Source: Lutjanus erythropterus
Taxonomy: Eukaryota; Chordata; Actinopteri; Lutjaniformes; Lutjanidae
Direction: 5' to 3'
DNA: 64,000 nt
Assembly (NCBI GenBank): GCA_020091685.1
Contig: CM034605.1
Span: forward strand, 27,094,281-27,158,280
Under the pieces are notes generated by a model that was not told where the DNA came from, searched no databases, and saw only the letters and a program-made list of their open reading frames with translations. The position numbers and the translations under genes are program-made. Below, one piece after another: positions 22,350-34,522 of this stretch (position 1 is its first letter; every line of letters starts with the position of its first letter).

Positions 22350-24595
22350 AGAAAATGTGAAATGACACCAGTCCTAAAGCCAGAATACAATCCAACCAAT
22401 TCAGCATTCATTCACCTGCACCCAAAATGCTGCATTTGTTTGTTCACAAACACTGAGAATGCCCCCAAAACAGGCTGTACAAACACCTGCCTGTATTATT
22501 AGTATTTTTTTCCACTTGCACACACTTTTATTTTAGCAGTCTATTATTTGCCTGCTGGTTGTTTCCTTTCAAAAGCTAATATTTGCTGCGGCGCTGGCAC
22601 GGACGGCGAAGGCACGAGGCTTCTAACACTGTTGCAGAGGTATCCGGCTGCCAGTGCTGCAGTGGCTCCCAATTCTTTTTCATCACATTTTGATGAATCC
22701 GCATCCTGTCAGGTCCGAGGAGACTCTTGTTAGCTCGACTATGCGGAGGATCCCATTAACGAGGCCTTCCCTTCTTACGCAGGATGCATGTTTTCTAAGC
22801 TTCTCGGCTTCCTGTGTGAGTGACCTTCAGCGCTGCCTGCTGCTCCTCTTCCCTCTCTTCCTCTCGTCATCTTAACTCCCCTCTCTTTACCTCTCACTTC
22901 AGGATTGATCACCTCAGAAGCGGGCCTTTTGTTCTGTGCGGTGGTGCAGCGAACGCTGACCTCAGGAGAGAGGAGGAGATGGAAGGCAGCTCTCATAGAA
23001 TCTTAAAGCATCGCTCTAGTTAATCTACAGGGGCCTCGCAGCGCTTTTCAGAACACAGTTGAGTTTGCTGCCTCTGTACACAGGAAACACAAACTTCCGT
23101 TCATGTCATTTGCACCATAAACTGATTTAAGAAGTTGTCAATAACGTCCTTACTGGCAAAATTATCATATCCAACCAACCAATACACAAACACAGACGAG
23201 TTGAAGATTAAATGTATATTGCGCAACGTGGAGACAGACATCATACAGAATCCTGAGTATGAACAAGCAAAATAATCCTAGAAAGGGTCAGAAGTTAAGT
23301 CACGGACTGACAAATGGAGTCAATTCAATCATCTCCTGGGATACTTTTGACCAACCAAGAAACACATGAAGTGGGCTGAAAGTATGAAGTTATTAAATGA
23401 TGAATCTTATTGTTTCAAACAGTTTGAGGGGAGTCTTAGTGAGGGGAAATAAAAAAAAGTCTTGCATTAGTTATTACATTAGTGAAGTATGAAAAGGAGA
23501 TCACATAGAATAGTCTAAATGTGTGTGATTTAGTTGAAGAGAGAGTTCAAACTCACATAAATTTCTTGTTTTTCACACTTTCCCAGAGTCAGAAAGTAAT
23601 AAATCCCAGTGGACAGACCTTTTTTATGTGTCTGCTGTGGTCTGAAGTTATGTAAAACAGCAATGTTAAGCTGTCTTGGCTCAGTTGTTGAGTGTCCATG
23701 AGATCAGATAACATAATCATGATCCCATAGAAATCCAGGAATTCAGCAAAACTAAGCAGGTATACTGAGGGTCGCCTTGTTCCAGGCTTTGACTGAGGGA
23801 AAGCCCACAGTCTCAGACTCTGAAAACCGCTGCTCCAGACCAGCAAAAAAAATTACTATTACCAACATAAAGGACCATGTTCTGACAGACGCAGCACAAA
23901 CAAAAACTAACATTTGGATTGTGGAACATAAAACAGCAAACTTAATAAGCTGCTCAGTCCAGACTAGGCCTGATGGGAATCGTGGGCTGTTCTGATGATA
24001 TTTTAACCTACATTACAAACTAGAGCAGAGAGCCAGAGAGAGCAGTGCACTGTGCTCCACCTCGGCTGCAAAATGTAGATAAATATGTTTAATCAGCGCT
24101 GATCCATTTTCCTTCACATGCTTAACATAAAACAATGTGTGTTCATACTTAGAGACACATTTCCTCTGCTCTGTGGAAACAAACCAGCAGCTGCTGACTT
24201 CACATTTGCTGAATTCACTCAAACTCTGCAGCGTCAACACACGCTGACCAGCAACAGCATGTGCAGAGGGTCAAAACTAAAAGTTTACAATTTTAAAAAT
24301 AGTGCCACCACATGGCGGAGAAACTGTGTGCCATGAGAGGGCAGCACAACTAGCAGCTGACCTTAAAAAAGTACTTCATTTATCACTTTCATATGAAGTA
24401 TAGCAATGATGCTGCTTAAATAAAACTCAAAGACTGACTGAAATATGATGTGCATTGTTCTTGGAAAAAAATAATTATGATAAAGAGGCTCTAGAAGTGT
24501 GTGATTCAACTTTTTCCCAGGGCCTAATGTTAAAAAAGCAAACAAAAATAGCAAAATATTGCAATATGGAATCACAGATATTGTCCTAGCCCTAC
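22350..24595. other. Anonymous intron DNA
   Basis: The part at 22560-23030 is GC-richer and non-repetitive, ending in GGAAGGCAGCTCTCATAGAA and CTCTAGTTAATC, and might be conserved. The remainder is plain AT-rich sequence. No exon could be supported. Confidence 0.45.
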
Positions 24596-24599
24596 TAAA

Positions 24600-24710
24600 C
24601 AGACGACAATATTGTGATCTATTACTTTCAAATGAGAGTAATTTGTAGTATTGTAATGCATTACAATTTGAAAACTTGTAACACTGTGTGCAGCCCAGAT
24701 TGGAATAAAA
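24600..24710. repeat. Fragment of a teleost repeat (TTACTTTCAAATGAGAGTAA)
   Basis: ATTACTTTCAAATGAGAGTA followed by AATGCATTACAATTTG and TGTAACACTGTGTGCAG matches an abundant fish repeat pattern of near-palindromic TTAC/GTAA units. Only a fragment is present. Confidence 0.4.
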
Positions 24711-24804
24711 ATTATCTGCTATTACAATATTTTATTCACTACCGTCCTAAACAAATAAAATTTCAATCCGAGTTTTTGTGATGCATCATTTAAAAGCTGC
24801 TTCA

Positions 24805-25045
24805 GACGCTTTCATTAAAACTTGTCTCAGTGAAGAGTTTATGGCTCACATGGTTTGGAATTTCATTAGCACTGGTTTCAAGGGAGAGTTTTACTGTTCG
24901 ATCATCTAAATACGACTGCATTGAATTTCATTAGTTTTGCTTTCAGAGGATAGTTTAAGCGTTTTATACGGCTAAATGCCGTCTCAGAGAACTGCAGAGA
25001 ATTAGTGCAGCGCTGGTTTTTAATGGAGAGCTTTTTAGAGTTATG
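24805..25045 (+). repeat. Four-unit diverged tandem array
   Basis: TTTCATTA-anchored units begin near 24810, 24861 and 24926, and a fourth related unit (GAATTAGTGCAGCGCTGGTT) starts near 24999. Shared features are TTTCATTAG, TGGTTTCA, and GGGAGAGTTTTA or variants. Unit lengths run from about 51 to 75 bp, so the array is old or was not built by simple slippage. Confidence 0.55.
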
Positions 25046-26059
25046 AGCAAATGAAATACAGGATTTAATAAAACGTCGCTCTAAATGAGAGAAAAAGTAA
25101 TAAAGCCTGATCCTGTGATAATATATTTCCTGATAATGTAATACATCATTACATTATAGGGATGATGAGTTTTCCAATGATCATAAAATGTCTGGAGATG
25201 TTATTGTATTAGCTGGTAATTGACTATATTAGCATGTTTTACTACTACAGCTTTGACCCATTTAAAAGGAACATGCTGTGAGATTTCTATATCATCAACC
25301 CATCAAGAAACACTGGGCCACACAGCAAGCTGCGTGATGGGGAGTCTCACTGCCAAGAAGCTGTTGAAGGCGGCTCTGAAGTCCTCCGCCTGGGGGACTC
25401 TCAGTACGTGAGCCGACAGAACAGAATGAGTGTGAGGAGCGGTGTCATGAGGGTGGGCGGGCCGACCAGACACTGTGCCGGCTGGGGTCACCTTCACCAA
25501 TCCATCTCCCACCTCCGGAAGACGGAACCGGTTTCCTCCCACTTAATAGCATTCTGCTGAGGGTGAGATAAGGTGAGGGGCTCTCCCTCTCCAATCTCCT
25601 CCGGGTTCGGATGCAGCCACAGCTGGATTGGTGGGAGAGGAGATGTCCTGACATCCACCGACAGCTGAGACAAAACAACACATCCATTGGGAAAGAGCCT
25701 GTGTAACGCCGCAGTTGTAAAAAAGAAAGGGTGACATTAAGGCTTAACAATTTATCGAATACTAATCTCAACCAAGATTTTGGCTTCCCACAATTAAATT
25801 AACATGATCAACGGTGATACTGATGTTTAAAATGTGTGCTCTGTGAAAAAGAAAACTCTGCTGCATATCAAATCAAGCCCTTCATAAACAAACAGCCATC
25901 CAGCCTGCAGCTGCAGCCTGTGCAAAAATTTCCTGGATGTTGCAGCTCGGGTCCAGAGTTGACGAGTGATAAAAAGCAGAGAGCAGATGGACGAAGCAAA
26001 AGTCAAATGTTGGGAGCAGAAGGCAAAGAGCTAGTCCATCGAAACGAATCGTCATCCAT

Positions 26060-26570
26060 TGTTTGGAATAAGGAAGTGTCGAGCTGATGCTCGGTATTGA
26101 TCCAATGCTGGCCAAAATCAGCGGATCCGAAATGAAGAAAAACTATAATCCTATATGATCCATGAGACTCAGCTATGACATAAAACGCTTAACTGAACTT
26201 TGAGTGAAGGGAGAAGTAACGCAGATTAAAATTATTTTGAACATCTGAATGATGCTGATTAATCAGAAATGCTGCTAAAAGTTCTGTGTGAAGAAAGTTT
26301 AAATAAAAAGAAACAGCAGTATTGCCTGACTGAGTCATGTTGTAGGTTATGTATTTCTTCCTTTAGGGGAGCAGAATATTTGAATTCATAGTTTGAGCAT
26401 GACGTTCTTTAGACGGCTGGGTTAAGCAAAGTGCATCCACACAATTTTATTAACGGCTTTGTTGCTTAAGAGGGGGGAAAAGACAGTATTGTATTGGTAT
26501 CAGTACTGGCAGATACTCCATTCTCCACTCCGTATTGGACAAGAAAAAGTGGTGTTGAGCCAATTTCGAT
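26060..26570. repeat. Degenerate dispersed repeat related in style to 1195-1555
   Basis: CTCGGTATTGATCCAATGCT and GGCCAAAATCAGCGGATC near 26090-26128, and ATTGGTATCAGTACTGGCAG near 26493-26512, look like the two ends of one repeat type. The middle is unrecognised AT-rich DNA. Confidence 0.35.
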
Positions 26571-26579
26571 TTAGGGCAA

Positions 26580-28980
26580 GTGATGTTAAGCGAGAACAAA
26601 TCATATACAAAGAGTGCACCACAGAGACACACAACTAACTTGAAATAAAGAAAAACACAAACTCCAGTACAATGAATGCATGAAAGCCAGAAAGAAAAAA
26701 GCCTGTAGGTTTACCTCCTTGAATCACTGTCCTTGACCAGCGCCAACTCAGACATGCACAACATCTACACTGTACAGTTCATCATCGTGTGAATAAAAAG
26801 AGGTGAAAAGAGTCAATTTTATTTGTATTTTGCTTCTCGAAGTTGCACCGTGAATAAGGAACTGTCTTATTTTGATGCACAGATTTGCAAATTAGCAGGA
26901 ACGTAGCGTGGAACATGAAAGTGAAAGCCGTGCTCTGTTCATTCAAAGTGCATTAAAAATACTTTGTCACTAAAATCAATGAATAATCATGATAAATAAT
27001 CAGGATCTCGATATTGATAAAAATAACTGTGCAGCCCGAGGTGACATTTTGGCTTTTTTGGCTTTTATTTCGCAAAGTAGAAAGTCAGCCTTTGAGACCT
27101 TTCCTTTTTATTTATTTGTTTTCTTTGGAGACTGAGAAGACAAAATATCAACTCTTACAGGAGAATAAGCTATTAAATGGAAGAAAATTCATCACCTACA
27201 TATTTCTTAATGTTTTAGGGGCAGCACATCTCCCTGGAGAGCTTCTGTTGCACTGACAATCGTTAAGAAAAATTAGTGTTTCAGAGAGAGGCGATAACAG
27301 GGGAGACGACAGTATTTCTGCATTGTGCTCCTGCTGCAGAGCAAGGGGAAAAAAAAGACATTTTAACCCATAAGTGACAGTTACAAAGTAGTTAATAAAG
27401 CACTGGGGATGTCGCCAACAGTGTGGTGTGTCCCGAGTTCTTTAGATTTCATGAAGCGATGTTGCACTTTTCCCTCCACAGTCCCAGTACGGTACAGTGT
27501 ACCACTGAGCCGTAACGACAACCATCGGCTCAACAGCCTGCCTTCAAGGGCGCAATTATTCTTAGTGAGTGCGGGCATGGCTGAATCCATTTTCAAGGGT
27601 AGAAATGGTAACACTGATGCACCTCTATCTTCAAACAACATTACAAAAAAATCTTCTGAGAGTTCAAGAATACCAGGTTTGCTGGATCTACAAAGTGTCT
27701 TTCATATTTTGGCCACATAATTTCAGCTGTTTTATCCAGTGAACTTAAATGAGTGGAACACTTTCTTAAACTTCGCCTTTCAGTTCCACATCTGACTTTA
27801 GATTAACTGCAACCGAGAGGGAGTTCAAGTGGGTAAATTTATGAAATATCTGCAACAAGAGAGTCTTTATGAATGATTATGTTTTTTGTCATCAAGTGTC
27901 ATTCGGTCAGTCAGTTATGTAATTTTTAATGCAAAGTTAGAACTGTTTGAGATGTCTTCATTCTGAGAACTTAACACCGATCAAGCAAATAATGTTTTGG
28001 TTGTGACAGCTTGACTTTGATTTTGCTTTTCTTCCATGTGTCATGACCCAATTTTTAACAAAGAAGAACCTAAAAAAATGCATTTGGATGAAGTCCACTA
28101 AGATAAAAATGCTGTCATGACAAGAAAAATCCAAATCCACAAAAAACAAAAAAACAAGTGGCGCTAAAATCTGCACAGAATTCATGTTACCCATTACTTT
28201 TAATCATACCAAAACACTGCAGGCAGCCTGAACTGGAATTTCCACCTTTTAAATTACAGACTGGGCAGACTCTGACACCAATTAAACACTGAAAATGCCT
28301 TAAACCACATTATCGACCAGGCCAATGAGATTAAAGGGGCGAAGCAGATGCATCTATCTGATGGACAGACTCTGTGCAAAGCTCTTTCTCTGTAACCACC
28401 CGCTACACTGTGAAGTCCTCCAGCTCGCCTCTGATAGACGTTCCTGTCTGCTGAAAAAAAATGACATCCCTTCAGCAATGTCATCAGAATACTTGAGCAG
28501 TAAATTTGTTGTAAAATTGTTGTTGTTTGTTGGATTTCAAAGCTCTGGTCCTTTTTTTTTTTTTTATTTATTTATTGCTCACTTCGTACACTGTTCTATT
28601 TTTTACTCAATGTCTGGGCTGATGATAAAAAACTGAGAGGATTATTAAAAATTACTGGATGTCCTCAGGCTGTGTTAGTCCTAAGCAAATGAGGCTAAAG
28701 ATAAGGTTTAGCTGGATCCAACTCTGCTCTGCTTGTTTTTTTTTTTGTTTTTGTTTTGTTTTGTTGAAGTCTAATCAAGTATCCAGATTGTGAACAACAG
28801 GAAAACACTTTGTTGTTACACCTTGGAAGCATTCACACATTATTCCAAAATATTTCCCTGCACTTCTAAACCAATTCTCACATCAGATAATTGGTGAAGT
28901 TGCCTAAATTGTACAACTGTAGTTTGGCACATATTACATAAGAAGTTAATCAGATATAAAGAATCTGTGTGGGCTATTTT
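26580..28980. other. Anonymous intron DNA
   Basis: Contains T-runs at 28552-28565 and near 28738-28764. The 103-codon plus-strand frame at 27409-27720 has no recognisable content. No gene is supported. Confidence 0.5.
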
Positions 28981-29189
28981 CTGAGGATGTTATCACCATG
29001 TACTCCAACACAGGAAATGCCATTATCGATTCTGCTTATATTGGTCTGATTCTTTATCGATTTATAGACAACCTGGAGACCAAGTCATGATGCCATGAAA
29101 GGAGGACCAGGCCAGTGCGAGTTAGGGTTAGCCACTGCAGAATTTACATACTGCTGTGTGTTTTCTTTTGGATGCCATTTTGCAGATGA

Positions 29190-29370
29190 ACTCTTCTTGG
29201 TTTAGGAAGCCAAATTTTATCACAAAGCATTTGGCTGGCATCTCCAACCAGATGGTTGCGGCTGGTCGGGAACGCCAGACTCAGAAAGATCTCCCGAGAG
29301 CGATCATTCTAACCAAAACCATGATCTTTTTCCGAATCCTAACCAAGTGATAGCATTGTCACATTAGTTA
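29190..29370. repeat. Dispersed repeat fragment
   Basis: GGTTGCGGCTGGTCGGGAAC and AACCATGATCTTTTTCCGAA followed by TCCTAACCAAGTGAT resemble a repeat common in fish introns. The preceding stretch at 28985-29075 (TTATCGATTCTGCTTATATT) is probably another repeat scrap. Confidence 0.4.
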
Positions 29371-30062
29371 TTTTGCACAGGGTTTGCACAATGCAGAAAC
29401 ACTGCAAACAAATCTAGTGATGGTTTCACAAATCAAAGGTTCTCTTCTTGACAAGACCCTCCCAGACAGCCACAGCTTCCTCTCCTGTCTCCTGCAGTCA
29501 CTTGCATGGAGCGCTTGTGAAGTGGGGCGGGGAAGGACGACAGCCGACGACAGTAACAAAAATTTCTGATTAGAAATGAGTCAAGTAATGGGTTACATCT
29601 GAGGCAGGAAGTTTAACATCTAATCACAGTAATGACGTAAACAAACGCATGCGTAGATTGCATGGCATTCCAGGAATTTAAGCCCATGTTGCTTAGAAAG
29701 ATGTTTCAGTATATTGCTGGTGTTTCGATCCTTGTTAAGAAGCCACACTTTGGACCGTTTCTTCCTCTCTGCCGTAGCTCCTTCTTGTTGGAAATTTCCA
29801 GAAGGGGAGAGACCAATTTGAGAGTTTGACGTCAGTGCACAACTTTCAGAAAGAAATGTCCGCATCAATATAAGGAATTGCCAAACTCTGAGGGATACAA
29901 TTCCGATACATCCGACAATTCAAATCTGTTACTCAACTGGATCGTTTTCTTTTCTCCTTGTACACAAACACTTTTAGATTCTAGCATAGTGCTGTAACCA
30001 TTCCTACGTATGTTAATGACCACTTTAAAAGGGTCATATCCAGTAACAAAGACCACACTTAC

Positions 30063-30486
30063 ATGGTGAAGGCAGCCCCGACAGTCAGAACAACCTCCTG
30101 CTCAACACATCCACAACCCAGAAACTCATTATTGGCTTCAGGTACTGTGCAACCACTCAAAACTCATATATGGGAGTCCGGTCAATGCATAACCATCACA
30201 GACTCCTTTAAATTTCTTGCCACTCATATAAGCAAAACACTCAGATGGAGTTTTATTGACTTGGACTACAGCAGTAAAAAAAAAAACATCCCAGCAGATT
30301 CTGTTCTGTCTCAGACAACTCAAAACATTCAGAGTGAAAAACAGACTTCTACAGATTTATATAGCCGTCATTGAACACATCCTCACTTCACCTTTAAGAG
30401 TCTGGCATGACAGCACTCAAAAAAAAACTGCAGCACATCGTCAAGAGATCATCCAGAATCATAGGGCTCTTCCTCCCGTCAACTGA
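30063..30486 (+). mobile_element. Non-LTR retrotransposon (LINE) relic, 3' part of the reverse-transcriptase ORF
   Basis: Two overlapping plus-strand frames, offset near an A-run at 30276-30286, together show the thumb/3' region typical of fish LINE proteins. FKFLATHISKTLRWS in the first frame corresponds to the usual FKFLGTHIS motif. In the second frame LRQLKTFRVKNRLL and AVIEHILTSPLRVWH follow. The family assignment is CR1/L2/Rex-like from memory; the subfamily is not resolved. The element is 5' truncated, frameshifted and non-functional. The catalytic YADD region is absent. Confidence 0.75.
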
Positions 30487-30639
30487 ATCACCGCGCAACA
30501 AACATATACCGGCATCAAAAGGGCAGGTTAAATTGCATCTGCCCCGTCTCACTGCGCTCGCTATCTGTTTCAGCTCCTGGGGGTAACATATGTTATATGT
30601 CTGCAGAGATCTCCCAGATTTCCCACTGCCTTTCTTTGA

Positions 30640-30830
30640 GAAGTTCCTAATGTTTCCCACAAGAAATCATTGGAGGCCGCCTTCTGTGTTTATGGCCTTA
30701 AACTGTGGAATACCCTCCCTTTGGATCTTAGAGCAGCAAACGCTCCTGGTATTATTAAAGACCTATTTTTTTAATTTGGAACAATCTAACCTTGTTAATT
30801 TTCTATTATTGTAATTCATATATTTTTTTC
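30640..30830 (+). mobile_element. LINE relic, C-terminal coding tail
   Basis: A short stretch reads NTLPLDLRAANAPGIIKDLF in one plus-strand frame, preceded in another frame by FMALN. It resembles the LWNSLPLDLR motif near the C-terminus of fish non-LTR retrotransposon ORFs. A frameshift lies near 30705. It follows the relic at 30063-30486 in the same orientation, so it may be the same insertion or an adjacent one. Confidence 0.55.
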
Positions 30831-31102
30831 CTGTTGGTTTTATTAAGCAGTGAAGCTTCTTGGAACCATGTTGTATCTGTTCTTCTGCTTCTTCTTGTGC
30901 CCTAAAACTATCTGGATTTCAGAAACTGTAACACAAACAGTTCCCAAACTTACCTACTTTTACTACACAGATAAATAAAAATGTCCATTCTGGCTTATTA
31001 CTTTTTCAACCCTAATTCTCAGACACAAACTTTGTTTCCTGGTTTCTGTGAGTCCAGACGCATCTCTTGACTAAACTTGTAAGAAGGTGTGTGAAAAACA
31101 TG

Positions 31103-31119
31103 CCCCCCCCCCCCCCCCC
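31103..31119 (+). repeat. C17 homopolymer
   Basis: Seventeen consecutive C bases. Length may be unreliable because homopolymers are prone to sequencing error. Confidence 0.9.
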
Positions 31120-31319
31120 AGTGACGCAATCAATAAGTCCTACCTGCCAAAACAATGTGACAATTCATGAATGTGGGTGTTGTGTGCTTCTTGTCAATGC
31201 GCGTTTCTTACAAGTGTCCAAATGCTTGCAATCTGTTTGGACCCGATCATTGTTACTTGCAGCTATATTTGATATCATTTTCAAAGCTTTAATTAATTTG
31301 GTTTTGGCCTTGTATCCTT

Positions 31320-31390
31320 TTTAGTCCTGTTTTGTAAAGCTCTTTGGGTTGCATCTATGCACAAGAGGTGGATATAAAAGTTGCTGCTCT
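31320..31390 (+). mobile_element. LINE/SINE 3'-tail-like sequence
   Basis: The segment TTGTAAAGCTCTTTGGGTTGC followed by a gap and GAGGTGGATATAAA resembles the conserved 3' tail of fish L2-like LINEs and the SINEs that borrow it (GTAAAGC.CTTTG...GTGCTATATAAA). It lies downstream of the two coding relics in the same orientation and may mark the 3' end of that insertion. Confidence 0.45.
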
Positions 31391-31979
31391 TGTATGTTTC
31401 GCAGCTGATGCTGTGTATTGTACCAAAAACAAATGCTACTGACTCCGGTTTTGTAGCCATTAGAGTGAAGTGAAGGGATAAAGTAAAGGTTTAAATAGTT
31501 CAATTGATTGTAACGGTGCTGATATTGGATTTTATTTAGACTTGACTACAGGCGATGCCAGCTTTGCAGCTGTTTTGGCAGCAGTTTGTTGGCACTTCTT
31601 CTGTTCTTTTTAGCAACTGAGATTTATTGTAAGAAATTCTCATTCCTCCTACTTGTAATTAGGTTGTGGTGAATAGCTTTCCCGCTCCGCTGAGTTCAAT
31701 TTAGTTATCCCGGTCATCGTTTTTGTCTATCGGCATATCAAGTTCAGGTTCTGTGTATTAAACTGCCATCAGGAGACGCAGCCACACATTCACCCTCTGG
31801 ATTGTGTTGTATAACACTCCTGGCAAGCAGAAGTGGAGAGGCACGGTATTCCCATAATTTTAAAATTCTAATGTATTACAGAGCATCATCGAGAAGTGCT
31901 TCGTAAGGGGGTAACAGCTGCAAAGTAAAGGTGGAAAGATTGTTTTTTCCTTTCTTCCCTGCTCATGTGTGAACTGCAT

Positions 31980-32141
31980 TCACATCCAGCCATCTGCTTC
32001 TGGGACTGAAGTGTACAGGTCGGGAGCAGGCACGCTGGTGAGAGGATCCTCCTTATCATTATGGATGATTCTGGAAACTAATTTGATGTGGAGCTCTACG
32101 TGCTCACTGATATCTTCATTGTATTCCAGGACTCGGCTTAT
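31980..32141 (-). pseudogene. Unassigned protein-like ORF fragment, possibly a broken exon
   Basis: Fifty-three minus-strand codons lie between two TGA stops. The peptide includes the charged run VLEYNEDISEHVELHIKL and continues through HNDKEDPLTS to a stop after GWM. Beyond the upstream TGA (32142-32144) the same frame continues with KRSRVGEIGTGIP, as if a single stop interrupted a longer reading frame. Codon use looks protein-like. A possible acceptor lies just inside the 5' end (CCGAG) and a possible donor at the 3' end (GGATGTGAAT), but neither is strong. I do not recognise the protein. It may be a decayed exon, a retrocopy, a transposon coding scrap or a conserved non-coding element that is open by chance. 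Confidence 0.25.
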
Positions 32142-33643
32142 TCAGGGGATACCGGTGCCAATCTCTCCCACTCTGCTGCGCTTTCACACTGAACCATCTG
32201 CTGTAGAGCTCGCTGCATGTGAGGCGGCGCGCATGAGGCGAGGGGAAGAGTGTGTCAGTGAGAGTGTGAGGGAAGTTGGTGAATGTTTAATGCGAGTTTG
32301 AGAGTGCAGGCTTGAGTGTCTGTCTGTTTATGAAAATAAGTTGCTGTGAATGCCTCTGCGCGACTAATGACGAAGATTTACAAACAAGTCTCTCCTTCAT
32401 GTCTCCTGTCCATTTCCATCACTGTGTTCTGCATGACAGGCACTTTTAATGGTTTTAAGTCGATAATATACCCAGATTCGTTAAGCTCCAACGCTGACAA
32501 ATCTCATTGAATATTCTATCCCTCCTCGCTCACTTTTTTTTTTTTTAACAGCATAGAGCGATGTATTAAATATTCAGGTGGCAGGATTCTCGCTTTAGCC
32601 GGTGCTGACCATCAGCTTATATAAGCATCTTGTCCATAGACACAAAATGAAACTCCATACAGCTGAATTCTATGGCCTCTACAAGGTAAGTCTGCGTTCA
32701 GCAAAAGATTTCTTGTTCAAGAAAGACGACCGACTCTCAGAACGCTGCTGTCCTATTTCAACTACACTGCATTTCTGCAGTTTAATATGACCAACACAGT
32801 ATAGTTAGAATTTTCTTTTTTACTTTTAAATTAAGAAATCTTAAAAGTTAATAAGCAGACAGTTCATTTTACACCACGTGTGCAATTTCTGACTTTTAAT
32901 CCGGGGCGTGATGACCAGTGCACAGCAGGACGTATGTATATCATGACCTACAAGTGTCTGTGTTTGTGTTATAACAGTTTGTTTTACAGTTAACATACAT
33001 AGACTGCACTTTCATAAAATGCAGAGTTGTGTGATTATGCATACGGAATAAAAGGACGTTGTTGTCTCATTTTGGATGGATTCTGCTATTAACTGTGCCT
33101 CCATGAGTCCTGTCACCTTTGCATGTGAAAGACGTTTTTGGCTTTGCCTTGTGGTCAGTCGAATTAGGCTCATAGCTATTTTGTTGAATATTCTTTGATG
33201 AAAAACTCCACAAGAACATCCTCAAAAAGGAACTCTGAATTTAATTAAAAATGAACTTTTTCTTCAGCAGCCCACATATTGGTCAAGCCTCCCCTCAGGA
33301 CCGGGAGAGAAAAAAAATCCTGGAGCTGACCATGCTCACTGGATCACTTTCAGCCATCGAAATCTCCCTTTCATCCGTTTTCTATTTCATCTGATCAACT
33401 TTAACCATCCTACACGTTGCACGGTACCTGGCACATGTCGAAACACCCACACTCATTGTTTTCCATGTAAGCCCGCAGCGATCATTTGATCACATTAGCT
33501 CACAAACTCTTCACATGCCGACTTCTGTCACCGACTACCTCTACTGCCTGTATGATGTGTTTGATGTGTGTTACCGGCATCAACGGGATGGAAATTAATA
33601 CAGATTCTTATTAGAGATCTTAACAGCATCTTCATGTTTCAGT

Positions 33644-34522
33644 TAGGGCTGACACCTCGTGGTTGGTTGGTCATTTTTTTTGGCTCTTGTCTGACCAAAT
33701 TCTCATTGGTCGGACAGTCGCTGGTGCTACTTTATTAAGGAGAGAAGTGCCTCTTCATCCGTTATTGTTGGGGTGGAACATATGCAGACCTCAAGTCTCT
33801 GAGCGACTGAACATTCACTTGGCTCTGTGTCAGAGAAGCAGCACAAATCATTACATCACACGCCTCCCCAGTCTGAGAAGACAGAAGAGCTGAGAGGATA
33901 AAAAGTTTATTTTTGTTGACAACATGTGTGTGGATTTTTCTCCGCCTGACTGCTTTCTTAACGAGCACCTGCCGGTAACGCTTCGAGCTCAATGATGGAT
34001 AAATACCAGCTGTTCGTGACCCAACTTCTAACTCGAATTTCGCCATGTTCATGTTGCTTTAGTGTTTATTTTGTTGGTTATCTTGTTGAATTTGGCGGGG
34101 TGATGTTGGACTAATGTTGTAATATTGAGGAACAGTTAAGAGAACCGTCTTAATGCTACGCCTCATTTGAAGCCAAGTAGCCAGCTAACCAAAAGTAGTT
34201 AGTTGGATGATGTGACTGTTTTTTTGTTTTTTTTTTATGTTGCTTTTTGTGGGCGTTTACACTGCAGTGCGAGTGGCGTTACTTGTGTTGTACAGAAACC
34301 AGCTGGTTCAATATGGCTACGTGTGAAAAACAAATGGTCAAACAGCAGAAATCCATCTGCTTGGCAACGATTAGCACACATTTAGGCTGCCAGGTAGAGA
34401 ACACTGGCAAATTTATTTAATCTAGAGATTATGTACATTTTTTCCCCATTAACCAACAGCTTGGTTGAACAGTAGGTCGAATTTTAGCTGACCATGATTT
34501 TCTATGGTTGACTACAGCCCTA
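33644..34522. mobile_element. hAT-like non-autonomous DNA transposon
   Basis: The ends are inverted: TAGGGCTG at 33644 and CAGCCCTA ending at 34522, with looser similarity further in (GGTTGGT against its complement ACCAAC-like motifs). The 8 bases outside each end are GTTTCAGT (33636-33643) and CTTTTAGT (34523-34530), matching at 6 of 8 positions, as expected for an aged 8-bp hAT target duplication. The TAGGGCTG terminus is common among hAT-derived elements in fish. There is no transposase reading frame in the 879 bp, so this is an internally deleted or MITE-type copy. Confidence 0.55.

Noticed and set aside
25349..25420. Short minus-strand exon-like piece (AEDFRAAFNSFLA before a GTGAGA donor)
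   Set aside because: The donor is plausible, but the acceptor is unclear and the peptide is too short to judge. I could not separate it from chance.
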